A stretch of DNA of 64,000 nt, from assembly GCA_964512305.1 (NCBI GenBank), contig CAZEIW010000167.1, forward strand, positions 4,198 to 68,197, read 5' to 3'. Within the stretch, counting starts at the first letter, position 1. Each line of letters opens with the position of its first letter. The position numbers were made by a program, and so were the translations under genes. The notes beneath the pieces were generated by a model that ran no database searches, had not been told where the DNA came from, and worked only from the letters and a program-made list of their open reading frames with translations. Below, piece by piece: positions 32,828 to 42,384 of this stretch. Source of the DNA: CAZEIW01 sp964512305 (GTDB lineage Bacteria > Pseudomonadota > Gammaproteobacteria > Burkholderiales > Burkholderiaceae_F).

Positions 32828-35617
32828 CTATTGGCGTCTCCCATCTTCGGCGCCGCGGCCGCCCAGGCGGCCGCCGGCGGTGACCCTGGCTGCGCAGAAC
32901 TTGAACTCGGGAATCTTTCCGATTGGATCGAGCGCGGAATTGGTCAGCATGTTCGCCGCGGCCTCGTAGAAGCAGAAGGGGATGAACACGGCGCCGCTGG
33001 GCGTTCCCTCGTCGGCGCGCGCGTACAGGGAGATGCTCCCGCGCCGTGTCGTCACCGTGATCACGTCCCCCGGCACGACCCCCACCGCCCGCAGATCGGC
33101 CGAGTTCATCGAGGCGACCGCTTCGGGCTCGATGGCGTCGAGCACGCTCGCCCGACGGGTCATCGCTCCGGTGTGCCAGTGTTCCAGCTGGCGCCCGGTG
33201 ATGAGCACCAACGGGTACTCGGCGTCGGGTAGCTCGTCGGCCGAAATGAGCTGCGCCGGAACGAGCCTGGCGCGACCGTTGCGCGTGGGGAAGTGGTCGG
33301 TGAACACGACCGGCTGGCCGGGGTCCCCTTCCTTTTCGCACGGGTAGGTGACCGAGCTCTCCTCCTGCAACCGGGCCCACGTGATGCCGGCGATCGAGTC
33401 CATTCCCCTGCGCATCTCGTTGAAGACGTCCGAGACATCCGCATAGTTCCAGTCCAGGCCCAGGCGGCGCGCCATCTGCTCGATGATCCACAGGTCGGGC
33501 CTGGCGTCGCCCGGCGGCTCCAGCGCCTTGCGCCCCAGCTGGACCATCCGGTCCGTGTTGGTGAAGGTGCCGGTCTTCTCCGGAAACGCGGTCGCCGGGA
33601 GCACGACGTCCGCCAGGTAGCAGGTTTCGGTCAGGAAGATGTCCTGGACCACGAGGTGCTCGAGCTCCGCCAGCGCCTGGCGCGCGTGCTGCACGTCGGG
33701 GTCGGACATCGCCGGGTTCTCGCCCATGATGTACATGCCGCGGATCGTGCCGGCATGCGCCGCGTGAATGATCTCGACCACGGTCAGGCCGGGTTTCGGA
33801 TCGAGCTTCGCATTCCACAGCTTCTCGAAGCGCGCGCGCGCGGCATCGCTGCCGACGGCCTGGTAGTCCGGGAACACCATCGGAATCAGGCCGGCGTCCG
33901 AGGCTCCCTGGACGTTGTTCTGACCGCGCAACGGATGCAGGCCGGTGCCCGGCCGGCCGATCTGCCCGGTCACCATCGCCAGCGCGATCAGGCAGCGCGC
34001 GTTGTCGGTTCCGTGGACGTGCTGCGAGATGCCCATGCCCCAGAAGATGATCGATCCCTTCGAGGTCGCGTACAGGCGCGCGACCTCCTTCAGCGTCTGC
34101 GCCGGAATGCCGCACACCGGCGCCATCGCTTCCGGGCTGAAGCCTGCGACGTTGCGCTTGAGCTCCTCGTACCCGGTGGTCCTGTCGCGGACGAACGTTT
34201 CGTCGACCAGGCCTTCGTCGATGATCGTGTGCATCATCGCGTTCAGCATCGCCACGTCGGTGTCCGGATTGTTCTGCAGGAAATACGCCGCGTGGCGCGC
34301 CAGGTCGGACGCGCGCGGATCGGCCACGATCAGCTTCGCGCCCCGCTTGGCCGCGTTCTTGATCCAGGTTGCCGCCACGGGGTGGTTGCCGGTCGGGTTG
34401 GCGCCGATCACGAACACGACCTCGGCCTTGGTGGCGTCCATCACCTGGTTGGAGACCGCGCCCGAGCCGATTCCCTCCAGCAGCGCGGCGACGCTCGAAG
34501 CGTGGCACAACCGCGTGCAATGATCGACATTGTTGGTCCCGAAGCCGGTCCGCACCAGCTTCTGGAACAGGTAGGCCTCCTCGTTCGAGCCCTTGGCCGA
34601 ACCGAAGCCCGCGAGAGCCTGGGGGCCTCGCGCCTCGCGAATCCCGCGCAATCCGGCGGCCGCGAGATCGAGCGCCTCTTCCCAGGTCGCCTCGCGAAAC
34701 ACCGACAGCGGATCGCCGGGGTCGGCGACGAAATCGGCCGACTTCGGCATGCCCGGCCGGCGGATCAGCGGCATGGTCAGGCGGTGCTTGTGGTGCACGT
34801 AGTCGAACCCATAGCGGCCCTTCACGCACAGGCGTCCGTGGTTGGCCGGACCGTCGCGCCCCTCGACCCGCAGGATGCGGTTGTCCTTGACGTGGTAGGT
34901 GACCTGGCAGCCGACGCCGCAGTACGGGCACAGCGAATCGACCGTCCTGTCGGCGGCGATCATGCCCACGCCATGGGCCGGCATCAGCGCGCCCGTCGGG
35001 CAGGCCTGCACGCATTCGCCGCAGGCCACGCAGGTCGAGCGGCCCATCGGATCGTCGAGATCGAACACGATCTTCGAATGGTGCCCTCGGAATGCGTACC
35101 CGATCACGTCGTTGACCTGCTCTTCCCGGCACGCGCGCACGCAGCGGGTGCACTGGATGCAGGCGTCGAGGTTGACGGCCATCGCCGCGTGGGACAGGTC
35201 GGCGGCCGGCGACATGCGCGGCTCGAAGCGCGGCTTCGGGATGCCGAGCTTCCCGACCCAGTGATCGAGCTCCGAGTCGAGCTTGTAGCTGCGCTCCGGC
35301 ATGTCCGACTGCAGCAGCTCCAGGATCATCTTCTGCGAGTGCACCGCGCGAGCGCTGTCCGTCGTCACCTCCATCCCCGCTTTCGGCGCGCGGCAGCACG
35401 AGGGCGCCAGCAGGCGCTCGCCCTTGATCTCGACCATGCAGGCGCGGCAGTTGCCCGCCGGGCGCATGCCGTCCTTGTAGCAAAGATGCGGAATCTCGAT
35501 GCCCAGGCCCCTGGCAACCTGGAGGATCGTCTGATCGGGCCGCACCGAGACGCTGCGCCCGTTCAGCTTGAACTCGACCGCTTTCGCCTCGGTTTCCAAT
35601 TCGCGCATCACGTTCAT
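32828..35617 (-). CDS. fdhA: NAD-dependent formate dehydrogenase alpha subunit (Mo/W-bis-MGD)
   Basis: A 929-residue catalytic subunit. An N-terminal 2Fe-2S domain (C46, C57, C60, C74) is followed by two ferredoxin clusters (C153-C163 and C196-C206), then the molybdopterin domain with its own cluster (C230, C233, C237, C264) and the catalytic Cys371-His372 (RLCHASS). Catalytic Cys rather than selenocysteine is used. It oxidises formate to CO2 and passes electrons to the FMN subunit encoded upstream. Start 35617 (MNVMRELE) has AGAGGA upstream; an in-frame ATG at 35653 would overlap fdhB. The family matches the two-subunit FDH1 type. Confidence 0.93.
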   Translation of the reverse strand: MNVMRELETEAKAVEFKLNGRSVSVRPDQTILQVARGLGIEIPHLCYKDGMRPAGNCRACMVEIKGERLLAPSCCRAPKAGMEVTTDSARAVHSQKMILELLQSDMPERSYKLDSELDHWVGKLGIPKPRFEPRMSPAADLSHAAMAVNLDACIQCTRCVRACREEQVNDVIGYAFRGHHSKIVFDLDDPMGRSTCVACGECVQACPTGALMPAHGVGMIAADRTVDSLCPYCGVGCQVTYHVKDNRILRVEGRDGPANHGRLCVKGRYGFDYVHHKHRLTMPLIRRPGMPKSADFVADPGDPLSVFREATWEEALDLAAAGLRGIREARGPQALAGFGSAKGSNEEAYLFQKLVRTGFGTNNVDHCTRLCHASSVAALLEGIGSGAVSNQVMDATKAEVVFVIGANPTGNHPVAATWIKNAAKRGAKLIVADPRASDLARHAAYFLQNNPDTDVAMLNAMMHTIIDEGLVDETFVRDRTTGYEELKRNVAGFSPEAMAPVCGIPAQTLKEVARLYATSKGSIIFWGMGISQHVHGTDNARCLIALAMVTGQIGRPGTGLHPLRGQNNVQGASDAGLIPMVFPDYQAVGSDAARARFEKLWNAKLDPKPGLTVVEIIHAAHAGTIRGMYIMGENPAMSDPDVQHARQALAELEHLVVQDIFLTETCYLADVVLPATAFPEKTGTFTNTDRMVQLGRKALEPPGDARPDLWIIEQMARRLGLDWNYADVSDVFNEMRRGMDSIAGITWARLQEESSVTYPCEKEGDPGQPVVFTDHFPTRNGRARLVPAQLISADELPDAEYPLVLITGRQLEHWHTGAMTRRASVLDAIEPEAVASMNSADLRAVGVVPGDVITVTTRRGSISLYARADEGTPSGAVFIPFCFYEAAANMLTNSALDPIGKIPEFKFCAARVTAGGRLGGRGAEDGRRQ

Positions 35618-35645
35618 GACCGTGGATCCTCTTGCAAGCTTCCAG

Positions 35646-37351
<1,706 letters not shown>

Positions 37352-37355
<4 letters not shown>

Positions 37356-37969
37356 TCACGCCTCGTGCAAAAATCCAGCCGCGACAATTCCTCCGGCGTG
37401 TTGATGTTGCCGAAAGCCTCCTCCTCGTCGTCGAAACCCACCTCGACCGCCGCCAGAGTCCCGTGCCATTGATCGACCTTCCGTCCGCCCTGCGCCAGGA
37501 ACGCCGACAGGCCCGGCAAGACCGCGCGCCGGCAAAGGCAGAAGACCGGGTGGGCCTGCGTCCCGGTGCGAGCGGTCGCCACGTCGGCGCGATGCTCGAG
37601 CAACGCCTGCTTCAAGCGGGCAACCAGGTCGGCAGGCAGGAACGGGGAATCGCAAGGCGCCGTCGCGACCAGCGGCTGCGAGGTCGCCGACAGCGCGGCG
37701 TGCAGCCCGGCCAGCGGCCCGGCGAAGCCCGCGATGCGGTCCGGGATCACCCGGCAGCCGAACGCGGAATACTCCTCGAGATGCCGGTTCGCGTTGATCA
37801 GCACTTCGTCGACCTGCGGAGACAGGCGTTCCAGCACCCATTGCACCATCGGCTTGCCGCGCAAAAGGCGCAGCCCCTTGTCGACGCCGCCCATGCGCCT
37901 GCCCAGGCCGCCGGCCAGGACCACGCCGGCGACCCGCGCGTCCGCGAGATTGGACAGAGTCTCGCCCAT
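37352..37969 (-). CDS. mobA: Molybdenum cofactor guanylyltransferase
   Basis: A 205-residue nucleotidyltransferase with LAGGLGRRMGGVDKGL (GTP/Mg-binding motif) at the start, then RVIPDRIAGFAGPLAG and CDSPFLPADL. It attaches GMP to molybdopterin, giving the bis-MGD cofactor that FdhA needs. It is the first gene of the minus-strand operon mobA-fdhB-fdhA, which ties cofactor maturation to synthesis of the enzyme. The start ATG 37969 (MGETLSNLAD) is preferred over an upstream in-frame ATG at 38065 that would add an unusual Arg-rich leader. Confidence 0.9.
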
Positions 37970-38298
37970 TTCGTTGAGTGAGTAATTGTTCGGACGCCGG
38001 CGCCGGTCCGCGTCACCGGTCGATACCAGGGAGGACGCGCTCGCGCGAGACGGGGTTCGTGCCAATCATAAGTAGCGTACGCCGCAGGGGAATATGTTGG
38101 ATCGGACATAACTTTGGGGGATCGCAGTGCAGTAACGCCTTGTTTGCGGGCGATGAACCTACGCGGCACAGGGGCAGCACGCCTGGCAGCACTCCGTGCA
38201 CGCGCGATCCTGACCCGCTCTGAACGACGGGTCTTATGGGACGTCAAAGCAGTATCCTCGTATCGGATTCGGCGCAGCGGGCGCGAAGAGGTGATTGG
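37970..38298. promoter_or_regulatory. Divergent promoter region of mobA-fdhB-fdhA and fdhD with an inverted repeat
   Basis: The 329-bp gene-free region holds AT-richer patches. TATGT (38093-38097) and ACATA (38106-38110) form a 5-bp inverted repeat with an 8-base spacer, of the size and layout of a LysR-type binding site. It lies centrally between the two divergent start codons. Formate dehydrogenase operons are often controlled by a LysR-type regulator (FdsR), but no such gene is in the window. No other feature was identified. Confidence 0.4.
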
Positions 38299-39207
38299 AT
38301 GTCGACGACGGGAGAAGCGCTTCGGGACGACGCGGCGGCCGCGTGGCCGGTCGTCGCAGAGGCTCCCCGCCTGACGCAGGCTCGATGCGAGCTGCTGCGC
38401 GAGATTTCCATCCTCGACGAGTATGGCGAGCGGCGCCCGATCCTGATCCCGTTCGAGCGGCCGCTGACGATCTTCGTCGACAGGCGCGAGCTGGTCACGC
38501 TGATGACGCTCGGCGAACTGCCCGAGCTGCTCGTGCTGGGGTACCTGCGCAACCAGTGCCTGATCGAGGACATCGCGCAGATCGAGTCGGTCTCGGTCGA
38601 TTGGGAGGTCGACGCGGCGGCCGTGCGCACGCGCGCGGGCCGCTGCGACCTCGAGGCCCGCACGGTGCACCGCGTGGTGACGACCGGCTGCGGCCAGGGC
38701 ACCGTGTACGGCGACATGATGTCGCACGTCGGCCGCGTGAAGCTGCCCGATCCGTCCGTGGCACGCATCAGGCAGAGCACGCTGCGGCGCATGCTGGAAA
38801 CGATCCGTCAGCAGGAGAGCGTCCACCGCAAAGCCGGCTCGGTGCATGGCTGCGCGCTGTTCCGGGACGGCGAGATGCTGATGTTCGTCGAGGACGTGGG
38901 CCGGCACAACGCGGTCGATACGATCGCGGGCTGGATGTGGCTGCACGGCGTGCCCGGGGCCGACAAGGCCTTCTTCACGACCGGGCGGCTGACGAGCGAG
39001 ATGGTGATGAAGGCGGCGCAGATCGGCGTGCCGATCGTCGTCTCGCGCAATGGCGTCACCGCGATGGGGTTCGAGCTGGCATCGCGGCTCGGCATGACCC
39101 TTTTCGGGCGGGCCGCGAACCGCCACTTCCTCTGCTACACCGGGCTGGAGCGCTTCGACTCCGAGCCCGAGCCGCAGCGCTCGCCGGTTCGTGTCGTCGC
39201 GGGTTGA
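38299..39207 (+). CDS. fdhD: Formate dehydrogenase sulfur-transfer protein FdhD
   Basis: A 302-residue FdhD-family protein with the motifs LVLGYLRNQCLI, HGCALFRDGEM, EDVGRHNAVDTIAGW and FFTTGRLTSEMVMKAAQIGV. The family donates sulfur to the bis-MGD cofactor. E. coli FdhD uses a C-x2-C pair; here only the first cysteine is present (Cys131 in TTGCGQGTV), the second being Gly. The start 38299 has AGAGGTG upstream; an in-frame ATG at 38236 is less likely. It is divergent from mobA-fdhB-fdhA, its obvious partners. Confidence 0.9.
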   Translation: MSTTGEALRDDAAAAWPVVAEAPRLTQARCELLREISILDEYGERRPILIPFERPLTIFVDRRELVTLMTLGELPELLVLGYLRNQCLIEDIAQIESVSVDWEVDAAAVRTRAGRCDLEARTVHRVVTTGCGQGTVYGDMMSHVGRVKLPDPSVARIRQSTLRRMLETIRQQESVHRKAGSVHGCALFRDGEMLMFVEDVGRHNAVDTIAGWMWLHGVPGADKAFFTTGRLTSEMVMKAAQIGVPIVVSRNGVTAMGFELASRLGMTLFGRAANRHFLCYTGLERFDSEPEPQRSPVRVVAG

Positions 39208-39216
39208 CCGGCCTGG

Positions 39217-39258
39217 CCGGGTTCAAGCAGCCGGGTTCAAGCAACCGGGTTCAAGCGG
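39217..39258. repeat. Three tandem copies of a 14-bp unit
   Basis: CCGGGTTCAAGCAG (39217-39230), CCGGGTTCAAGCAA (39231-39244) and CCGGGTTCAAGCGG (39245-39258) are nearly identical and contiguous. They fill the gap between the convergent fdhD and methyltransferase stops and include the methyltransferase stop codon. A slippage-generated microsatellite-like repeat is the likely origin. Confidence 0.9.
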
Positions 39259-40018
39259 CAATCGCGAGATACCAGCCGAAGCCCAGCGTCGCGCGGCCCC
39301 ATCGCAGATAGCCGTCGTGCCAGGCCTGCGCCTTCTCGAGCATCTGCTCCGAATCCGGGTCTTCGGGATGCGCCAGCGCCCAGCGCGTTTTCGCCCGGCA
39401 ATAACGCCCCTCATAGTCGTCCCACTCGTCGAGGCTCGCCGCCGCTGTCGCCAGCACCTTGAATCCGGCTGAGCGCAACCTGGCAGCGTTGCCGGCATGA
39501 TCGGTGAACTCGCCGGCGGTCGCGCCCAGCAGCGCCAGATACTCGGGCGCGGGAGACTGCTGCCAGAAACCGTCGCCGATCAGCAGCCAGCCACGTCGGG
39601 CAAGCAGGCGGCGCGCGACCGCGATCAGGCCGTCGAACCCGCCGACGGCCTGACTGCCGCCGAAGCAAAGGATGCCATCGACCGCCTGCAGGGTCGCCAG
39701 GTATTCCTCGGCGGGTTGCCGGACAAGCGTCAGACGGCCCTGGGTCGCCTCTCGCGCCGCGCCGGCGGCGGCCTCCGCGAGGAAGGCGGCGTTGATATCG
39801 ACGCCGATCCCCCGGGCCGTGCCGTGCTTGGCAAGCAGCCGCCGCAGAAAGCCGGCCTTGCCGCAGGCGATGTCGAGGACGGTCGCGTCCGAAGGGAGCT
39901 CGAGCAGGCCGATCAGCCAGTCGGCCTTTTCGGCAGACAGTGGGCTGAGGAACAGGTGATCGGCGTGCCCGATCGTCGTCGCCTTGAAGCGGGCATCCTG
40001 ATCGGGTTCGACCGCCAT
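39251..40018 (-). CDS. Class I SAM-dependent methyltransferase
   Basis: A 255-residue Rossmann methyltransferase. Motif I reads ATVLDIACGKAGFLRRLLAK, followed by GIGVDINAAFLAEA (motif II) and DGILCFGGSQAVGGFDG (motif IV); the C-terminal part is aromatic-rich. The substrate is unknown. It starts 9 bp after the stop of the DUF4213/DUF364 gene and is the last gene of the ravA-viaA operon, which is an unusual companion. Confidence 0.88.
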   Translation of the reverse strand: MAVEPDQDARFKATTIGHADHLFLSPLSAEKADWLIGLLELPSDATVLDIACGKAGFLRRLLAKHGTARGIGVDINAAFLAEAAAGAAREATQGRLTLVRQPAEEYLATLQAVDGILCFGGSQAVGGFDGLIAVARRLLARRGWLLIGDGFWQQSPAPEYLALLGATAGEFTDHAGNAARLRSAGFKVLATAAASLDEWDDYEGRYCRAKTRWALAHPEDPDSEQMLEKAQAWHDGYLRWGRATLGFGWYLAIAA

Positions 40019-40027
40019 CGCGCAGCT

Positions 40028-40843
40028 CTACCGCGGGGCGAAATCGCGCCGCTCGATCACGAATTTGCGCGCGCAGCCGCTCCAATTCGATCCGCGAAGC
40101 AGCGCGGCCTTGAACCCATCCCGGTCCTCGATCCATGTGCCTCCGATCGCGGTCACGCCGCGATCGAAGAGCGGCTGCGGCAGGCAGCCGGCGCCCGGGC
40201 CAACGAGGTCGAAGCGGCTCGCGTGCCTGCACAGCTCGAGCATGCGGTCGAGCGTGCCGTTGAGAAGCACCGTGCTCGTCGACAGCACCTTGTTGCAGTG
40301 GGCGAGCTCGCCGGCGTCGAGCGTGACCCGATAGCCGTCGCGCTCGCCCGCCACGTCCGGCCGAAGCTCGATGACCGTCAGCCGAGCGCCGGTGGCGAGC
40401 AGCGGGGCGATCAGTGACGGGAACAGTCCGATCATTCCGACATGGTCCCCTGGCCGGGGCGCCAGTCCACCGAAGGAATCGCGCGCCGCCGGCGGCACGT
40501 ATCCCGCGCGGTCGAACAGCGTGCGCGTCAGCGCGTTGATCGCCGCGAAGCCGAGCGTGCGCCGGGCGTCGTCGGCCTCGTGGGCCCAGCGCGCGACCGA
40601 CAGGGCGTCAGCCCCTTCCAGTGGGCCGAGGCGCAGCCCCGGCAGGCGCTCCAGCAGCCCGTTCAAGAGCACGAACGTGAGGCCGAGCGCGCCGTCCGCC
40701 AGCTCGAGCGCGCAGAATTCCCCGGCCTTGCCGGTCGTGCCCGGCGGCGGCAGATGCAGCGCTCTCACCAAAGGCACCGCCCGCGCCGCGCTGCGTTGGA
40801 ACCGCGCCTCGAGCGCAGCGACCAGCTCCGCGGCGATGCTCAC
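40028..40843 (-). CDS. DUF4213/DUF364 protein (putative heavy-metal chelation fold)
   Basis: A 271-residue protein. The N-terminal third resembles the enolase-N-like DUF4213 domain (GTTGKAGEFCALELADG, GFAAINALTR). The C-terminal part is a Rossmann-like DUF364 domain (PGDHVGMIGLFPSLI, LTVIELRP, STVLLNGTLDRML). Some members have been described as putative heavy-metal chelation proteins, but no biochemical role is established. The GTG start (40843) overlaps the viaA stop (GTGA), so translation is coupled to ViaA. Confidence 0.8.
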   Translation of the reverse strand: MSIAAELVAALEARFQRSAARAVPLVRALHLPPPGTTGKAGEFCALELADGALGLTFVLLNGLLERLPGLRLGPLEGADALSVARWAHEADDARRTLGFAAINALTRTLFDRAGYVPPAARDSFGGLAPRPGDHVGMIGLFPSLIAPLLATGARLTVIELRPDVAGERDGYRVTLDAGELAHCNKVLSTSTVLLNGTLDRMLELCRHASRFDLVGPGAGCLPQPLFDRGVTAIGGTWIEDRDGFKAALLRGSNWSGCARKFVIERRDFAPR

Positions 40844-42384
40844 GGCTGGTCTCCACCCTCACGACCGGCGATGCCCGCGGCGATCGACGGCGGTGCGGCG
40901 TCCCGCAAGGCGCCGGGGAAGTACAGCGCGGTCAGTCTGCTGCTGTGCACCGGAGAGCCGCCCGCGCCGCCGCCGTAGCGGCGCCAGTCGCGCACCCAGA
41001 AGATGTCGTCGCACAGTTCGCGCATGCCGATCGTCTCGCGGTCGCCGATCAGGATTCCCTGCACCCACATGCCGCCCTCGCGGCGGGCCCCGGCCATCGC
41101 GCCCGCGAGGTCGGCCGTGGCCCCGAATTCGCCGTCCGAGGCGATCAGAAGGTCCGCGAGCCGCCAGCTTTCCTCCGCGTGCTTGGCGAGCACGCGCTCG
41201 ATCGGCCCGCAGATGTCGGTGCCGCCGTGGAACGACTGTTCCATGAACCGCGCCAGCCGCTCGATCCCCTCGAAGTCGGGGGTCAGCTCGAGCTCGACGA
41301 TCTGCTCCGGCCCGCTGAAGGAGAACACATGGCAGGCACGCCCCTGTGCCTTTGCCGTGCGCATCGCCTCGAGAACCACGGCCTTGGCGACCGCCTCGGC
41401 GCCGCCCTGCATCGATCCGGACGTGTCGACGCACACCAGGATCGGTCCCATTTCCTGACGCCGGTCGGGAACGCGCCGCAGCGCCGTGCGAGACACCGGC
41501 GTGGGCTCGTCGACCCGCTCGGGTACCCGGTCGTCGTCCTCATAGGCGAGCAGCGCGCGCTCGGTCCGGCGCGCGTGCCAGACCAGGCGCAACCGCGGAT
41601 CGTTGAGCAGCATCGCCTCGCCAGGCAGCATCCTCGCGATCCGGTCCGAGCGATGCACGCCGCGCGTGTCCCCGGGCACCTCCGGGACGCGCCGCAGCCG
41701 CAGTCGCGGCTGGAGCGCCATCGAGGTCTCGACCGCGGGGTTCAATTCCGCCCGGTCAGGATCGTCGTCTTCGGTGGCGTGCGACCGCCCGAGGCGGCGG
41801 ATCAATGCCGCCAGCTCGGGCAGCCGCTCGATCAGCTGCCGGATCCGAAGCACCTCCTGCCAGCCGCTGCTCTTCAGGACGCCGCGCAGGAGGTCCCAGC
41901 GCGTGTTCTTGAGCCAGTCGCCGGCCTCGCCGAGGACCAGCGTGATCTCGTCGAGCTCGGCGATTCGCTCTGTCCACTCGGCGCGGAACTCGTCGAGCGC
42001 CCGCTGCGTCGCGCCGGACGGCGAATCGCCGCGATCGATGTGGTCGACGATCCGATCGAGATGCCAGAGCAGCGAACGAAGGACCAGCTCGGCGAGCTCG
42101 GGCCGGCCATCGCAATGCGACGGCAACCGCAGCGTGGCGACCGCATCCCACGCTGCGGTGGCGATCTCCCGGGGGAGCCAGCGCGCGGCGCCGCGCTCGA
42201 ATCCGGCGCCGTCGCCGTGCGCCAGCGCGGCGCGCCAGCCGTCGATGCCATCGAGCCGCCGCGGAAGATCGCCGATGGAATGGATCATGCCCCAGCCGCG
42301 CAGGGCCGCGGGGAGGCGGTCGAGGCCGGCGAGCGGCGCCTCGAGGCGCTCGAGCCACCCGGGCAGCGGTGCAGGGCCGCTCAT
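40840..42384 (-). CDS. viaA: ViaA-like VWA-domain protein
   Basis: A 514-residue protein with a helical N-terminal region (1-310) and a C-terminal von Willebrand A domain. The MIDAS metal site is visible as DTSGS (320-324), GGTDI and ASDGE. It is the family of ViaA, the partner of the AAA+ ATPase RavA; in E. coli the pair influences respiratory complexes and sensitivity to aminoglycosides. The start ATG overlaps the ravA stop (ATGA), the usual gene order. Confidence 0.88.
   Translation of the reverse strand: MSGPAPLPGWLERLEAPLAGLDRLPAALRGWGMIHSIGDLPRRLDGIDGWRAALAHGDGAGFERGAARWLPREIATAAWDAVATLRLPSHCDGRPELAELVLRSLLWHLDRIVDHIDRGDSPSGATQRALDEFRAEWTERIAELDEITLVLGEAGDWLKNTRWDLLRGVLKSSGWQEVLRIRQLIERLPELAALIRRLGRSHATEDDDPDRAELNPAVETSMALQPRLRLRRVPEVPGDTRGVHRSDRIARMLPGEAMLLNDPRLRLVWHARRTERALLAYEDDDRVPERVDEPTPVSRTALRRVPDRRQEMGPILVCVDTSGSMQGGAEAVAKAVVLEAMRTAKAQGRACHVFSFSGPEQIVELELTPDFEGIERLARFMEQSFHGGTDICGPIERVLAKHAEESWRLADLLIASDGEFGATADLAGAMAGARREGGMWVQGILIGDRETIGMRELCDDIFWVRDWRRYGGGAGGSPVHSSRLTALYFPGALRDAAPPSIAAGIAGREGGDQP

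Noticed and set aside
39217..39258. GGTTCAA motifs that resemble tRNA T-arms, and a possible CRISPR-like array
   Set aside because: No acceptor, anticodon or D-arm pairing is present, and the 14-bp units have no spacers between them.
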